Assembly: GCA_903889565.1 (NCBI GenBank)
Contig: CAISYC010000029.1
Span: 1-64,000 of the forward strand
Source of the DNA: an uncultured beta proteobacterium
Lineage (GTDB): Bacteria; Pseudomonadota; Gammaproteobacteria; Burkholderiales; SG8-41
Direction: 5' to 3'
Length of the DNA: 64,000 nucleotides
Below are positions 18,010 through 29,041 of this stretch, piece by piece. The notes under the pieces were generated by a model. It saw nothing but the letters and a program-made list of their open reading frames with translations, did not search any database and was not told the origin of the DNA. Position 1 is the first letter of the stretch; every line of letters begins with the position of its first letter. Made by a program: the position numbers and the translations under genes.

Positions 18010-18509
18010 GCGCGCCCGTTTTTCCGTCCTGTGCCGGCACGTATGTCGTGCTGCTGAATGCGGCGCGACGGCGCCGACTCACCATCGGCCGCCTCGGTGC
18101 GCTGGCCATGCGCGAAGGCTGCTATTGCTACGTCGGCTCGGCGTTCGGTCCCGGCGGCCTGCGCGCGCGACTGCGCCATCATCTGGGCGTTGCGCATCGC
18201 CTGCACTGGCACGTCGATTATCTGCGCCGCGTCACCGCGCCCATGGCTGTCTGGTTCAGCGACGACACGCGGCGTCAAGAATGCCGCTGGGCGCGCGCGC
18301 TCGGTACGCTGCCGGGCGCCTCCATGCCGCTGGCCGGATTCGGCGCCAGCGACTGCGATTGCGCGACGCATCTGTTTCATTTCGACACCGCGCCCGCGCT
18401 CGACGAATTCGCGCGGCGGCTGACACCGGCAACAACACCGCGCCGGCCGCTAAATGAGGTATCGGTGCCAGACAATCGCACCGCCAGCACGGCACGACCG
18501 CAGCCATAA
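18006..18509 (+). CDS. GIY-YIG-related DUF123 family protein
   Basis: A 167-residue protein of the DUF123 family, a GIY-YIG nuclease-like fold. Visible hallmarks are AGTYVVLLNAARRRRLTIGRLG, then GCYCYVGSAFGPGGLRARLRHH, HWHVDYL and the distal ASDCDCATHLFHF. No activity has been clearly established for this family to my knowledge. The start is TTG 18006, overlapping the previous stop; an alternative start may exist. The last 30 residues are low-complexity. It is likely co-transcribed with the EipA-like gene. Confidence 0.83.
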   Translation: MSAPVFPSCAGTYVVLLNAARRRRLTIGRLGALAMREGCYCYVGSAFGPGGLRARLRHHLGVAHRLHWHVDYLRRVTAPMAVWFSDDTRRQECRWARALGTLPGASMPLAGFGASDCDCATHLFHFDTAPALDEFARRLTPATTPRRPLNEVSVPDNRTASTARPQP

Positions 18510-18528
18510 TCCGCATCGGGAGGAAAAC

Positions 18529-18909
18529 ATGAGCAAGGCATCCTGGGTGTTCAATCTGCAAGGCGACGCGCGCGGCATCATGCGCACACTGGCGCCCGGC
18601 ATCGAGGCCAATATTTTTCCCGGCGAAAACGTCATGCTGTCGGTGGTGCGCATCGAACCGCATGCGCAGGGCACGGTGCACGCCCATCCCGAAGAGCAAT
18701 GGGGCGTGCTGCTCGAAGGCACATGCACACGCATTCAGAATGGCGAAGCGATCGCATGCACAGCCGGCGATTTCTGGCAGACCCCGGGCGGCGTCATGCA
18801 CGGCATCACCACGGGCGAGTCGCCGGCGCTGGTGCTCGATATTTTCAGCCCGCCGCGCGCCGAATACAAACAGGCCGGCAAAGGCTTCGGCAGCGCCGCA
18901 ACAAAATAG
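18529..18909 (+). CDS. Cupin-domain protein
   Basis: Single-domain cupin of 126 residues preceded by a strong GGGAGGA ribosome site. Cupin motif 1 is HAQGTVHAHPEEQWGVLLEG, with metal-ligand candidates at the two His, the Glu and a later residue. Motif 2 is FWQTPGGVMHGITTGES. A non-haem metal enzyme or sugar/small-acid sensor is possible; the substrate cannot be inferred. It converges on the D-threonine-aldolase-like gene with 3 bases between stops. Confidence 0.87.
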   Translation: MSKASWVFNLQGDARGIMRTLAPGIEANIFPGENVMLSVVRIEPHAQGTVHAHPEEQWGVLLEGTCTRIQNGEAIACTAGDFWQTPGGVMHGITTGESPALVLDIFSPPRAEYKQAGKGFGSAATK

Positions 18910-18912
18910 CCG

Positions 18913-20031
18913 TCAGAGCAAGGCGCCGCGGGCGGTGATCGGCCACAACGCTTCGACGCGGCCGTTGCGCACGCAGACGAACCAGTCGTAGAGATTGACC
19001 GTCGGGTCGCAATGACCCGGAATCAGTTTCAGCTTGTCGCCGACCTTGAAGCGGGTGCTGCTGCGGTATTGCAGCACGCCGTGTTCGTCGGAGGCTTTGA
19101 CAAACTCGACATCGGCGTAATCGGCCACCCGCGGCATGCCCGAATCGACGCTTGACGCCTTGAGGCCCGCATCGACCACCGCGCGGCCTTCCATCGTTGC
19201 GCTCATTACCGTCGTCCACACGAACAAGCTGTGCTCGAACGCCGGAATGCCGCTCTCGGTCCATTCATTGCGCGCGTAATCGGCATCCATGAAGATATAC
19301 GAACCGGCCTGCAGTTCGCGATACACGCTGCTGGTGGCCTCGAACAGATAACTGCCGGTGCCGGCGCCGGTGACGTAATCGCAATCGATGCCGGCGTCCT
19401 TGAGCAGTTGCTGCGTATGGCGCACGTCCGCGACGGCTTGCGCGATCGCGTCGCGGCGCTCGGCGACCTTGCGCACATGCTGCGCAGTGCCCTGATAGGC
19501 CTGCAGACCGGCGAAGCGCAGATTCGCGCTCGCAGTAATCTGCTTCGCCAGCACCACCGCCGGCGCGCCGGGCGCGACGCCGCAGCGATGCGCGCCGACA
19601 TCGACTTCGATCAGCAGGTCGAGCGTGACGCCGGCCGCGTGCGCCGCGGCATCAAGATCGCGCACATTGCCGGCGTCATCGACGCACACCTTGATGCTGG
19701 CGCGTCTGGCCAGTTCGCACAGCCGCTTCAGTTTGGCCGCGCCGACGACCTCGTTGGCGATCAGCACATCGCCGATGCCGCCATCGACCATCGCCTCGGC
19801 TTCGCTCACTTTCTGGCAGCACACGCCGACCGCGCCTGCGGCGAGCTGCCGCCTGGCGATCTCCGGGCATTTGTGGCTCTTCGCATGCGGACGCAGCTTG
19901 ATCGGCAGGCCCTTCAACGAATCCGGCAGGCGCTGCAGATTGCGCTCGAAGGCGTCGAGATCGAGCAGCAGGCAGGGCGTATCGACTTCGGCCAGCGACA
20001 TGCCGACCGTGGCGGCAGGACGGAAACTCAT
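18913..20031 (-). CDS. D-threonine aldolase-like PLP enzyme (DSD1 family)
   Basis: Fold-type III PLP enzyme, 372 residues. The N-terminal alanine-racemase-like barrel begins VDTPCLLLDLDAFERNL and carries the Schiff-base lysine in RPHAKSHKCPEIAR (about residue 46). The C-terminal half carries the metal-binding region with LIPGHCDPTVNLYDWFVCVR, where His and Cys bind a divalent cation in D-threonine aldolase and D-serine dehydratase. Either activity is possible. ATG 20031 overlaps the xth stop by four bases, so it is translationally coupled to exonuclease III. Confidence 0.88.
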   Translation of the reverse strand: MSFRPAATVGMSLAEVDTPCLLLDLDAFERNLQRLPDSLKGLPIKLRPHAKSHKCPEIARRQLAAGAVGVCCQKVSEAEAMVDGGIGDVLIANEVVGAAKLKRLCELARRASIKVCVDDAGNVRDLDAAAHAAGVTLDLLIEVDVGAHRCGVAPGAPAVVLAKQITASANLRFAGLQAYQGTAQHVRKVAERRDAIAQAVADVRHTQQLLKDAGIDCDYVTGAGTGSYLFEATSSVYRELQAGSYIFMDADYARNEWTESGIPAFEHSLFVWTTVMSATMEGRAVVDAGLKASSVDSGMPRVADYADVEFVKASDEHGVLQYRSSTRFKVGDKLKLIPGHCDPTVNLYDWFVCVRNGRVEALWPITARGALL

Positions 20032-20813
20032 CGGGCGGCGACCTTGTAGTCGTAATCGATGATCAGCGGCGCGTGATCGGAAAACCGCTTCTCGGTATAG
20101 ATCTTCACCTTCTTCGCGGTGGCTGCGACACCCGGCGTGGCGATCTGGTAATCGATGCGCCAGCCGACGTTTTTCGCATAAGCCTGTCCGCGATTCGACC
20201 ACCAGGTGTATTGCTCGGGCCGCTGATCGACGCGGCGGAAGACGTCAACCCAGCCGATATCGTCGAATATTTTCGTCAGCCAGTCGCGCTCTTCCGGCAG
20301 AAAGCCCGAGTTCTTGCGGTTGCCCTTCCAGTTCTTGAGGTCGATTTCCTTGTGCGCAATGTTCCAGTCGCCGCAGACGACAATCTCGCGCCCTTCTTTT
20401 TTCAGCGCGGCAAGATGCGGATAAAAGGCATCGAGAAAACGGAATTTCGAAGCCTGGCGGTGTTCACCGCTGGAACCTGACGGCAAATAAATCGAGATCA
20501 CCGACAACGTACCGAAATCCGCGCGCACGTAGCGCCCCTCGTCGTCGAATTCGCGCACGCCGAAGCCGAACTTGACGCGGTCGGGCTCCTGCAGCGAATA
20601 AATGCCGACGCCGCTGTAACCCTTTTTCTCGGCGTAGTGAAAATGGCCGTGGTAGCCCGCGGGGGCGAGCATGTCGGCGCTCATGTCGGCTGCCTGCGCC
20701 TTCAATTCCTGCACGCAAATGACGTCGGCCTTTTGCCGCGCAAGCCAGCCGAAGACGCCCTTGGCGGTGGCCGACCGAATGCCGTTGAGATTGAGTGTGA
20801 TTACGCGTAACAT
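20028..20813 (-). CDS. xth: Exodeoxyribonuclease III
   Basis: AP endonuclease / 3'-5' exonuclease of the ExoIII family, 261 residues. Visible active-site elements are LNLNGIRSA (metal-binding Asn), VICVQELKAQ (metal Glu), GDWNIAHKEIDLKNWKGN (catalytic Asp/Asn) and the terminal SDHAPLIIDYDY (His-Asp pair). It acts on abasic sites in base excision repair. It is transcribed away from pyrE, with a 153-base divergent gap in which I see no strong operator. Confidence 0.96.
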   Translation of the reverse strand: MLRVITLNLNGIRSATAKGVFGWLARQKADVICVQELKAQAADMSADMLAPAGYHGHFHYAEKKGYSGVGIYSLQEPDRVKFGFGVREFDDEGRYVRADFGTLSVISIYLPSGSSGEHRQASKFRFLDAFYPHLAALKKEGREIVVCGDWNIAHKEIDLKNWKGNRKNSGFLPEERDWLTKIFDDIGWVDVFRRVDQRPEQYTWWSNRGQAYAKNVGWRIDYQIATPGVAATAKKVKIYTEKRFSDHAPLIIDYDYKVAAR

Positions 20814-20966
20814 GCTGTTTCGTTGTATTCTTCGCGCGAATTCGCGCGATCAGGCATCATACATTTCGGGGTTCGGCGTCGGCCGGCAGGTAGAACGTAG
20901 TGCCGACCATTGCGACCGTATCGTTTTTAACCGCCTTCATTACACACTTCAAGCGCCCTCCGCCCC

Positions 20967-21620
20967 ATGCCCGCCAGCTTCCGGCACGATTTCATCCGTT
21001 TCGCCATCGCGCAGAAAGTCCTGTCGTTCGGCGAATTCAAAACCAAGGCCGGCCGACTGTCGCCGTATTTTTTCAATGCGGGGCTGTTCCACGACGGGCT
21101 GGCGCTCAAGCAACTCGCGCAATTCTACGCGAAAGCGATTCTCGACAGCGACGTGGCCTTCGACATGCTGTTCGGCCCCGCTTACAAGGGCATACCGCTG
21201 GTGGCGGCGATCGCCATCGCGTTGGCCGACTGCGGACGCAACGTCGATTTCAGTTTCAACCGCAAGGAAGTCAAGGACCACGGCGAGGGCGGCAACGTGA
21301 TCGGCGCGAAACTGGCCGGCCGCGTGCTGATCGTCGATGACGTGATTTCCGCCGGCACCTCGGTGCGCGAGTCGGTCGCCATCATCGAGGCGGCAGGCGC
21401 CACGCCCGGCGGCGTGGCCATCGCGCTCGACCGCATGGAACGCGGCACCGGCGCGCTGTCGGCGGTACAGGAAGTCGAGCGTTATCACGGAATGCCGGTG
21501 GTGAGTATCGCAACGCTCGACGATCTGGTCGATTTCCTGCGCTCAGACCCGTCCTTGTCTGCGCAGGTGGCGCCGGTCGATCGCTATCGGGAGAAGTACG
21601 GGGTGTCGGCGCATGCGTAA
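20967..21620 (+). CDS. pyrE: Orotate phosphoribosyltransferase
   Basis: Pyrimidine biosynthesis enzyme converting orotate and PRPP to OMP; 217 residues. The PRPP-binding motif is [17 protein letters not shown] (about 122-138), and the catalytic flexible loop contains [14 protein letters not shown]. The N-terminal [11 protein letters not shown] segment is also typical. The stop overlaps the start of the downstream coiled-coil gene by 8 bases. The pairing with xth across a divergent promoter is common in betaproteobacteria. Confidence 0.97.
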   Translation: MPASFRHDFIRFAIAQKVLSFGEFKTKAGRLSPYFFNAGLFHDGLALKQLAQFYAKAILDSDVAFDMLFGPAYKGIPLVAAIAIALADCGRNVDFSFNRKEVKDHGEGGNVIGAKLAGRVLIVDDVISAGTSVRESVAIIEAAGATPGGVAIALDRMERGTGALSAVQEVERYHGMPVVSIATLDDLVDFLRSDPSLSAQVAPVDRYREKYGVSAHA

Positions 21621-22317
21621 ATCTAGATTTCTGACGCTATACCTGTTTGCCTGCATCGGTTTCATGGCGGGAGGATCCGTGCTGGCCCAGCAGAAGGCCG
21701 GCGGCAGCGGCATCGTCTGCTGGAAAGACAAGTCGGGCAAGACCGTCGGTTGCGGCGACAAAGTGCCGCCCGAGTACCAGGACAACGCGAACAAGGTGCT
21801 CAACCAGCGCGGCATGACCATCAAGCAGACCGACGCGGCGCTAACCGCCGAACAGAAGCGCGCACAGGCGGCAGACGACGACCGCCGACGAATCGACGCG
21901 CAAAAGCGCGAGGAAGAGCGGCGGCACGACCGCGCATTGCTCGATTCATTTACGACGGTAAAGGAAATCGACCTCAAGCGCACGCGCGACATCCAGCAGA
22001 TCGAAATCAATATTTCGGCCCAGCAGACCAATCTGAAAAACGTCGGCGACCGCGAGAGCGAAACACGCGCGAAGATGGACCAGTATAAAAAAGCCAACAA
22101 ACCGGTGCCCGCGCCGCTCCAGGAGGACTACGACCGCCTAGCCACCGAGAAATCGAAAATCCAGGCGCAGATTCTGCAGAAACGCCAGGAAATTGTCGAT
22201 CGCAACATCGAATACGACGAGATGAAAAAGCGCTTTCTGGAATTGACGGGGGCGACTCCGGCGCCCGGCGCCCCCCCGGCGGAAAAAGCGCCGCTGGCAG
22301 GCGGCGCGTCGAAGTAA
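21613..22317 (+). CDS. Exported coiled-coil protein, tandem paralogue 1
   Basis: A 234-residue protein with a signal peptide ending around SVLAQQ. It then carries a short motif [20 protein letters not shown] (about 37-56) with two cysteines and a DUF4124-like look. The rest is a long charged helix, very likely coiled coil (about 70-215): [20 protein letters not shown], then [20 protein letters not shown]. The C terminus is Ala/Pro/Gly-rich. Function unknown. The start overlaps the end of pyrE, and the next gene is a close paralogue. Confidence 0.8.
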   Translation: MRKSRFLTLYLFACIGFMAGGSVLAQQKAGGSGIVCWKDKSGKTVGCGDKVPPEYQDNANKVLNQRGMTIKQTDAALTAEQKRAQAADDDRRRIDAQKREEERRHDRALLDSFTTVKEIDLKRTRDIQQIEINISAQQTNLKNVGDRESETRAKMDQYKKANKPVPAPLQEDYDRLATEKSKIQAQILQKRQEIVDRNIEYDEMKKRFLELTGATPAPGAPPAEKAPLAGGASK

Positions 22318-22383
22318 TTGCGGCGCCACAACTGGAAACAGGCAGGCGCGGTTTTAATCAACAGACTTCTGGAGCAATCGAGT

Positions 22384-23043
22384 ATGCGCAATATCCACAA
22401 ATTTGCAGTGCTTGCCACAGCCGGCCTGTTCGCTCTGTCGATGGGGCCGGCATTCGCGCAGCAAAAAAGCGGCGGCGGCATGGTGTGCTGGAAGGACAAA
22501 GCCGGTAAAACCGTCGGTTGCGGCGACAAGGTGCCTCCCGAGTATCAGGACAACGCCAACAGCGTGATCAATCAGCGCGGCGTGACCGTCAAGGAGAGCG
22601 GGGCGGTACTTACGCCGGAGCAGCAGGCCGCGCAAAAAGCGGAAGCCGAGAAGAAAAAACTGGATGCGCAAAAACGCGCCGACGACGAAAGGCGCGACCG
22701 CGCGCTGCTCGACTCGTTCAGCAACGAAAAAGAAATCGATCTCAAGCGCGCGCGCGACATTCAGCAGGTCGAGGTCAACATTTCGGCCCAACAGTCGCTG
22801 ATCAAGAGCCTGACCGATCGTCAGACCGAAACCCGCGGCAAAATCGACGAACTGAAAAAAGGCGGCAAGCCGGTGTCGCCGCAATTACAGCAGGAATACG
22901 ACAAGCAGACCGCCGATCTGGCCAAACTACAGGATCAGGTCACGCAGAAGCGCAAGGAAATCGCCGACAAGAACGTCGAATATGATGCGATGAAAAAACG
23001 CTTCGTGGAATTGAAAGGCGGCGGCGCGCCGGCAAAGAAATAA
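22384..23043 (+). CDS. Exported coiled-coil protein, tandem paralogue 2
   Basis: A 219-residue paralogue of the preceding gene, with signal peptide (MRNIHKFAVLATAGLFALSM, ending PAFAQQ). It shares the motif [20 protein letters not shown] and the following YQDNANSVINQRG nearly word for word with its neighbour. The coiled-coil body matches in layout: RALLDSFSNEKEIDLKRARD, then NISAQQSLIKSLTDRQTETR. It differs in the C-terminal tail. Start ATG 22384 was chosen for the signal peptide. It is convergent with gatB, whose stop is directly adjacent. The pair is a recent-looking tandem duplication. Confidence 0.8.
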   Translation: MRNIHKFAVLATAGLFALSMGPAFAQQKSGGGMVCWKDKAGKTVGCGDKVPPEYQDNANSVINQRGVTVKESGAVLTPEQQAAQKAEAEKKKLDAQKRADDERRDRALLDSFSNEKEIDLKRARDIQQVEVNISAQQSLIKSLTDRQTETRGKIDELKKGGKPVSPQLQQEYDKQTADLAKLQDQVTQKRKEIADKNVEYDAMKKRFVELKGGGAPAKK

Positions 23044-24492
23044 CTAGCCGGCGAGTTTTTTCTTCAGCAGATCGTTGACCTGGGCGGGGTTCGCCTTGCC
23101 CTTGGTCGCCTTCATCACCTGGCCGACCAGTGCGTTGAAAGCCTTGTCCTTGCCGGCGCGGAATTCCTCGACGGATTTCGCGTTGGCGGAAAGCACCTGA
23201 TCGACGATTTTTTCGATTTCGCCGGAATCTGAAATCTGTTTCAGGCCGCGCTTGTCGATGATCGCATCGGCATCGCCCTCTCCTTCCCACATCGCGGCAA
23301 ACACTTCCTTCGCCATCTTGTTGTTGAGCGTGCCGTCGGCACTCCTGAGTACAAGACCGGCAAGGGCATGCGGTGTCACCGGCGCACCCGCAATATCCGT
23401 TTCGCTGCGGTTAAGCGCGGCGGCGAGTTCGCTCGTCATCAGATTGGCAACGCTCTTCGCTGCCACTGTCTTGTCCGGCACGCCGGAAGCGGCAAGCGCC
23501 GCTTCGAAATAATCCGACCATGCGCGCGATTGCGTGAGCAGACGCGCATCGTAATCCGAGAGTCCAAACTCGCCGGTAAAACGTGTCTGCTTGGCAACCG
23601 GCAATTCCGGCATGGTCGCCTTCACTTCCGCGATCCAATGCGGCGTGATCGTCAGCGGCAGCAGATCGGGATCAGGGAAGTAGCGATAGTCCATCGCGTC
23701 TTCCTTCGACCGCATCGAGCGTGTCTCATCCTTGTCCGGGTCGTACAAACGCGTTTCCTGGACCACCCTGCCGCCGTCCTCGATCAACTCGATCTGCCGG
23801 CGCACTTCGTAGCGGATCGCCTTGTCCATGAAGTTGAAGGAATTGAGGTTCTTGATCTCGCAGCGCGTGCCCAGCGGCTCACCCGCGCGGCGCACCGACA
23901 CATTGGCGTCGCAGCGGAAGGATCCTTCCTGCATGTTGCCGTCGCAAATGCCGATCCACTGCACCAGCGCGTGCAAGGCCTTGGCGTAGGCGACCGCCTC
24001 TTCGGCGCTCGCCATGTCGGGTTCAGTGACAATCTCAAGCAGCGGCGTGCCCGCGCGGTTGAGATCAATTCCGCTCATGCCGTGAAAATCTTCGTGCAGC
24101 GACTTGCCGGCGTCTTCTTCGAGATGGGCGCGGGTCAAACGCACGGTTTTCTCGACCTCGCCGACCATGATGGTAAGCGATCCGCCCTGTACCACCGGCA
24201 GCTCGTACTGGCTGATCTGGTAACCCTTGGGCAGGTCGGGATAAAAATAATTTTTGCGCGCGAAAATCGAACGCGGGCTGATGGTGGCGCCGACCGCGAG
24301 ACCGAAGCGGATCGCACGCTCGACCGCACCGCGATTGAGCACAGGCAGTACCCCGGGCAGCGCGATATCGACGGCGCTCGCCTGCGAATTGGGGCTGGCG
24401 CCGAAGGCGGTCGAGGAGCCGGAAAATATTTTCGAGCGCGTCGACAATTGCGCGTGCGTCTCGAGGCCGATCACCACTTCCCATTTCATCAT
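23044..24492 (-). CDS. gatB: Aspartyl/glutamyl-tRNA amidotransferase subunit B
   Basis: Kinase/tRNA-binding subunit of the GatCAB amidotransferase that converts Glu-tRNAGln or Asp-tRNAAsn to the amide form; 482 residues. The GatB signature is present as [20 protein letters not shown]. The N terminus [16 protein letters not shown] and the C-terminal tail domain ([18 protein letters not shown]) are standard. The start is ATG 24492 (or 24489) after CAGGGGT. A palindromic CACAGAG-type repeat separates it from gatA, so the operon contains an insertion-like spacer of about 94 bases. Confidence 0.97.
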   Translation of the reverse strand: MMKWEVVIGLETHAQLSTRSKIFSGSSTAFGASPNSQASAVDIALPGVLPVLNRGAVERAIRFGLAVGATISPRSIFARKNYFYPDLPKGYQISQYELPVVQGGSLTIMVGEVEKTVRLTRAHLEEDAGKSLHEDFHGMSGIDLNRAGTPLLEIVTEPDMASAEEAVAYAKALHALVQWIGICDGNMQEGSFRCDANVSVRRAGEPLGTRCEIKNLNSFNFMDKAIRYEVRRQIELIEDGGRVVQETRLYDPDKDETRSMRSKEDAMDYRYFPDPDLLPLTITPHWIAEVKATMPELPVAKQTRFTGEFGLSDYDARLLTQSRAWSDYFEAALAASGVPDKTVAAKSVANLMTSELAAALNRSETDIAGAPVTPHALAGLVLRSADGTLNNKMAKEVFAAMWEGEGDADAIIDKRGLKQISDSGEIEKIVDQVLSANAKSVEEFRAGKDKAFNALVGQVMKATKGKANPAQVNDLLKKKLAG

Positions 24493-24502
24493 TGAAACCC
24501 CT

Positions 24503-24588
24503 GCCACAGAGGGCAAAGAGAGCACAGAGCAAAATTCTCGACGTTTGCCAAGAACGTCCTGTCGGTGTGCTCTGTGATTTCTGTGGCT
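24503..24588. repeat. Dispersed palindromic repeat (CACAGAG type), copy A
   Basis: The left arm GCCACAGA...GCACAGAGC is mirrored by the right arm GCTCTGTGATTTCTGTGGC around a variable centre. It fills the gatA-gatB gap, and its right end supplies part of the gatA stop codon. Two related copies lie at 42584-42667 and 48234-48290. The RNA could form a long imperfect hairpin between the two cistrons. Confidence 0.8.
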
Positions 24589-26050
24589 AACATGTTTCAA
24601 TGCCCTGCGGCATGCGTTGATGCCAGTCGGTCGCCAACTGGTACTGGTGCGCGACATTGAGCATTTTCGCTTCGCCGAAATAATCGCCGATCAATTGCAG
24701 ACCGACCGGCAGGCTGGCGCGGTCGAAACCGCAGGGCAGCGACATGCCGGGCAGGCCCGCCAGATTGACCGCGATGGTGTAAATATCCGACAGATACATC
24801 TGTACCGGGTCGCCGGATTTTTCGCCGATCTTGAACGCCGTCCCAGGGCTGGTTGGCCCGAGTATCACGTCGCACCGCTTGAATGCAGCAGCGAAATCCT
24901 GTGCGATCAGGCGGCGCAGTTTCTGCGCCTTGATGTAGTAGGCGTCGTAATAACCGTGCGACAAAACGTAGGTGCCGATCAGGATGCGGCGTTTCACCTC
25001 GGCGCCGAAGCCCTGCGCGCGCGATTTTTTGTACATGTCGATCAAATCGCCGTACTCCGGCGCGCGATAACCGTAGCGCACGCCGTCGAAGCGCGACAGA
25101 TTGCTTGATGCTTCGGCCGGCGCCAGCACGTAATACACGGGCACCGACAGCTTCATGTTCGGCAGCGAGACCTCGACCATTTCGCAGCCGAGTTTTTTGT
25201 ACTGCGCGATCGCTTCATCAATCGCTTTCGCCACGTCCGGCGCCATGCCTTCGGCAAAAAATTCGCGCGGCAAACCGATGCGCAAGCCCGTCAGCGGCTT
25301 TTCGAGTTCCCGCGTGTAGTCTTCGCGCTCGCGCTCAAGGCTGGTCGAATCGCGCGCGTCGAAACCTGCCATCACGTTCAGCAACAGGCCCAGATCTTCG
25401 GCGGTGCGCGCAAACGGCCCGGCCTGATCCAGGCTGGAAGCAAAGGCGATCATGCCGTAGCGCGACACCACGCCGTAGGTCGGCTTGAGCCCGCAAATGC
25501 CGGTCAACGCCGCCGGCTGACGGATCGAGCCGCCGGTATCGGTGCCGGTCGCCGCCGGCGCCAGACGCGCCGCCACCGCAGCGGCCGAACCGCCGGAACT
25601 GCCGCCGGGCACGGTGGTGATGTCCCAAGGATTTTTGACAGGGCCGAAATACGAGGTCTCGTTCGACGAGCCCATCGCAAACTCGTCCATGTTGGTCTTG
25701 CCGATCGTCACCGTGCCGGCCGCATTGAACTGTTCCATCACGTGCGCGTCATACGGGGCCGTGAAGTTGGCCAGCATTTTCGAGCCGCAGGTCGTCAGCC
25801 AGCCCTTGGCGCAAAAGATGTCCTTGTGCGCGATCGGCACGCCGGTGAGCGAGCCGCCCTGGCCGGCGGCAAGCAAGGCATCGGCCGCCCGCGCAGCGAC
25901 TAGCGTTTTTTCCTCATCAAGGCTGATGAAGGCATTGAGCGTTTTCCCCAGCGTCTTGATTCGCTTGAGGAAAAATTCGGCGGCCTCGACGCTGGAGACA
26001 CGGCGGGCAGCGATTTCGGCAGCCAGTTGCTTGACGGTGAAATTGAGCAT
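24587..26050 (-). CDS. gatA: Aspartyl/glutamyl-tRNA amidotransferase subunit A
   Basis: Amidase-signature subunit that releases ammonia from glutamine for GatB; 487 residues. The Ser-cisSer-Lys triad is visible: the lysine in [12 protein letters not shown] (about residue 76), and the serines in [13 protein letters not shown] (about 150-160) and [12 protein letters not shown]. It lies 48 bases after gatC in the minus-strand gatC-gatA-gatB operon. Length and ends agree with other bacterial GatA. Confidence 0.98.
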   Translation of the reverse strand: MLNFTVKQLAAEIAARRVSSVEAAEFFLKRIKTLGKTLNAFISLDEEKTLVAARAADALLAAGQGGSLTGVPIAHKDIFCAKGWLTTCGSKMLANFTAPYDAHVMEQFNAAGTVTIGKTNMDEFAMGSSNETSYFGPVKNPWDITTVPGGSSGGSAAAVAARLAPAATGTDTGGSIRQPAALTGICGLKPTYGVVSRYGMIAFASSLDQAGPFARTAEDLGLLLNVMAGFDARDSTSLEREREDYTRELEKPLTGLRIGLPREFFAEGMAPDVAKAIDEAIAQYKKLGCEMVEVSLPNMKLSVPVYYVLAPAEASSNLSRFDGVRYGYRAPEYGDLIDMYKKSRAQGFGAEVKRRILIGTYVLSHGYYDAYYIKAQKLRRLIAQDFAAAFKRCDVILGPTSPGTAFKIGEKSGDPVQMYLSDIYTIAVNLAGLPGMSLPCGFDRASLPVGLQLIGDYFGEAKMLNVAHQYQLATDWHQRMPQGIETC

Positions 26051-26098
26051 GAATGCGGCGGGCGGCGGGCGCAGGCCAGATGACTTGCGCGCGGTCGC

Positions 26099-26386
26099 TT
26101 ACTCGATGACTTTGGGCACCAGATAAAGGTCGGCTTCAACTTGCGGCGCGACCGCCTGGAAGGCTGCGTGCTGATCGCGCTCGGTGACGACGTCGTCACG
26201 CAGGCGCAGCATCAGGTCTTGCGCGTGGGACATGGGTTCGACGCCCGCAGTATCGACCGCCTGCATTTCGCCAATCAATGCGAAGATGCCGGAGAGCTGG
26301 CCGAGCACCTGTTCGGCCTCGTGCGGCGCGGCTTCGATGCGGGCCAGATGCGCGATGCGTTTAACGTCGTCAATAGTCAGTGACAT
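26099..26386 (-). CDS. gatC: Aspartyl/glutamyl-tRNA amidotransferase subunit C
   Basis: Small 95-residue belt subunit that wraps GatA and GatB. It has the typical opening [17 protein letters not shown], the central [19 protein letters not shown] and the late [17 protein letters not shown]. First gene of the gatCAB operon, divergent from mreB across an 89-base gap that must hold both promoters. Confidence 0.96.
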   Translation of the reverse strand: MSLTIDDVKRIAHLARIEAAPHEAEQVLGQLSGIFALIGEMQAVDTAGVEPMSHAQDLMLRLRDDVVTERDQHAAFQAVAPQVEADLYLVPKVIE

Positions 26387-26388
26387 GA

Positions 26389-27519
<1,131 letters not shown>

Positions 27520-27623
27520 GCCGTCGGCGCCAGGCCCCGACCGGGCGCGTTGCGGCATATCGCTTGCGACTCTTGGGCACGTCCCGGTCCGCGTTGCCGA
27601 CCGCGCGCTGAATGGCGCATTGA

Positions 27624-28520
27624 ATGGAATACACGCCGCCGCCGCTTTTCAACCGCGGCCCGACCCCCCTCGTCAGATTGGTATTGTGCTCGCTGTTGTC
27701 GATCGGCCTCTTGGTCGCCGACGCGCGTTTTCAGTATCTCGATAACATACGCGAGGCGGTCGCCATTGTCGTCTATCCGCTGCAGCGTCTGGCCGGCACG
27801 CCGGCGGCGATCTTTGACCGCATCGGCGACTTCTTCGTCACGCAGGCGCGGCTGCGCAACGACAACAACCGCCTCGCCGAACAGAATCTGCAAAACGCCG
27901 CCAAGCTGCGCCTGTTCGAAGCGCTATCCGCGGAGAACGCGCATCTTCGTGAATTGCTCGCCGCGCGCGAACGCATTCCGGCGACCACCACAGCGGCGGA
28001 GGTGCTCTACGGCGGTCGCGATCCGTTCACGCGCCGCGTCATCGTCGACAAGGGTCAACAGTCGGACATCAAACCCGGTCAGCCGGTGATCGATGAAATC
28101 GGCGTCGTCGGCCAGGTCACGCGCGTTTATCCCTGGCTGTCGGAAGTCACCCTGATCACCGACAAGGAGCAGGTAGTGCCGGTGCAGAATCTGCGCAACG
28201 GTCTGCGCGCTGTGCTCGCCGGCACCGGCAACGACGGCGAACTCGAACTCAAATTCATTCCACTCAATGCCGACTTCCAGAACGGCGACCAGCTCGTCAC
28301 CTCCGGCATCGACGGCGTTTATCCGCCCGGGCTGCCGGTAGCGGCAGTATCGAACGTCGAACGCAACGCCGCTTATCTGTTCGCGCGCATCGCCTGCAAA
28401 CCGCTCGCCGGCGTGGCCAGCCACACCCAGGTGTTGATCGTGAACTGGGAAAACAAGGCGCCTGAACGGCCGACGCCGCCGGAAAAATCCGGCGCCCCGA
28501 AAAAACGGCGGGGTGCCTGA
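27624..28520 (+). CDS. mreC: Rod shape-determining protein MreC
   Basis: Bitopic periplasmic scaffold of the elongasome, 298 residues. One transmembrane helix (LVRLVLCSLLSIGLLVADAR) is followed by a coiled coil (about 70-110: NRLAEQNLQNAAKLRLFEAL) and the beta-rich domain with VIDEIGVVGQVTRVYPWLSE and QNGDQLVTSGIDGVYPPGLP. The C-terminal 25 residues are Pro/Lys-rich. It overlaps mreD by one base, consistent with coupling. Confidence 0.96.
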   Translation: MEYTPPPLFNRGPTPLVRLVLCSLLSIGLLVADARFQYLDNIREAVAIVVYPLQRLAGTPAAIFDRIGDFFVTQARLRNDNNRLAEQNLQNAAKLRLFEALSAENAHLRELLAARERIPATTTAAEVLYGGRDPFTRRVIVDKGQQSDIKPGQPVIDEIGVVGQVTRVYPWLSEVTLITDKEQVVPVQNLRNGLRAVLAGTGNDGELELKFIPLNADFQNGDQLVTSGIDGVYPPGLPVAAVSNVERNAAYLFARIACKPLAGVASHTQVLIVNWENKAPERPTPPEKSGAPKKRRGA

Positions 28521-29041
28521 TGCAGCAGTTCGAAAGCAGACCGCAGACCATCCTGCTGCCGGTGAAGCCGGCCTTCATCGTCTTCACCCTGATCGCCGCG
28601 CTGCTGACCAACCTGCTGCCGTGGTCGGGCTGGCTGCTCGCGATCAAACCCGATTTCGTCGCCCTCGTCACGCTCTACTGGTGGATACAGCAGCCGCGCC
28701 GCGTCGGTTTCACCGCCGCCATGCTGCTGGGTCTCGCCATGGATGTCGCCGACGGCAGCCTGTTCGGCCAGCATGCGCTGGCGTATTCAATGCTCGCCTT
28801 CGCCGGCATCGTGCTGCACCGGCGCGTGCTTGGCTTTACGATGAAGGACCAGATCCTGCACGTGATTCCGCTGCTGCTGGCCAACGACATCATCGTGCTG
28901 GTGATCCGCAAATCCGCCGGCGCCGATTTCCCCGGCGTGACTTACTTCATCGGCAGCTGTCTTGCCGGCGCGCTGTGGCCATCGCTATGCTACCTGCTGC
29001 GGTTGCCGCAGATTCCGAAGCCGGACCCGGATCATGTCTGA
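28520..29041 (+). CDS. mreD: Rod shape-determining protein MreD
   Basis: Integral membrane component of the elongasome, 173 residues, with about five hydrophobic segments (FIVFTLIAALLTNLLPW, VALVTLYWWI, AAMLLGLAMDVADGSLFGQH and others). The motif LGLAMDVADGSLFGQHAL is the MreD signature. It overlaps the preceding stop by one base and the mrdA start by eight bases, so the block is translated as a unit. Confidence 0.95.
   Translation: MQQFESRPQTILLPVKPAFIVFTLIAALLTNLLPWSGWLLAIKPDFVALVTLYWWIQQPRRVGFTAAMLLGLAMDVADGSLFGQHALAYSMLAFAGIVLHRRVLGFTMKDQILHVIPLLLANDIIVLVIRKSAGADFPGVTYFIGSCLAGALWPSLCYLLRLPQIPKPDPDHV

Noticed and set aside
24503-24588. Considered whether the CACAGAG palindromes are CRISPR repeats or IS ends
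   Set aside because: Copies are isolated and tens of kilobases apart, with no regular spacers, no cas genes, no transposase and no target-site duplications.
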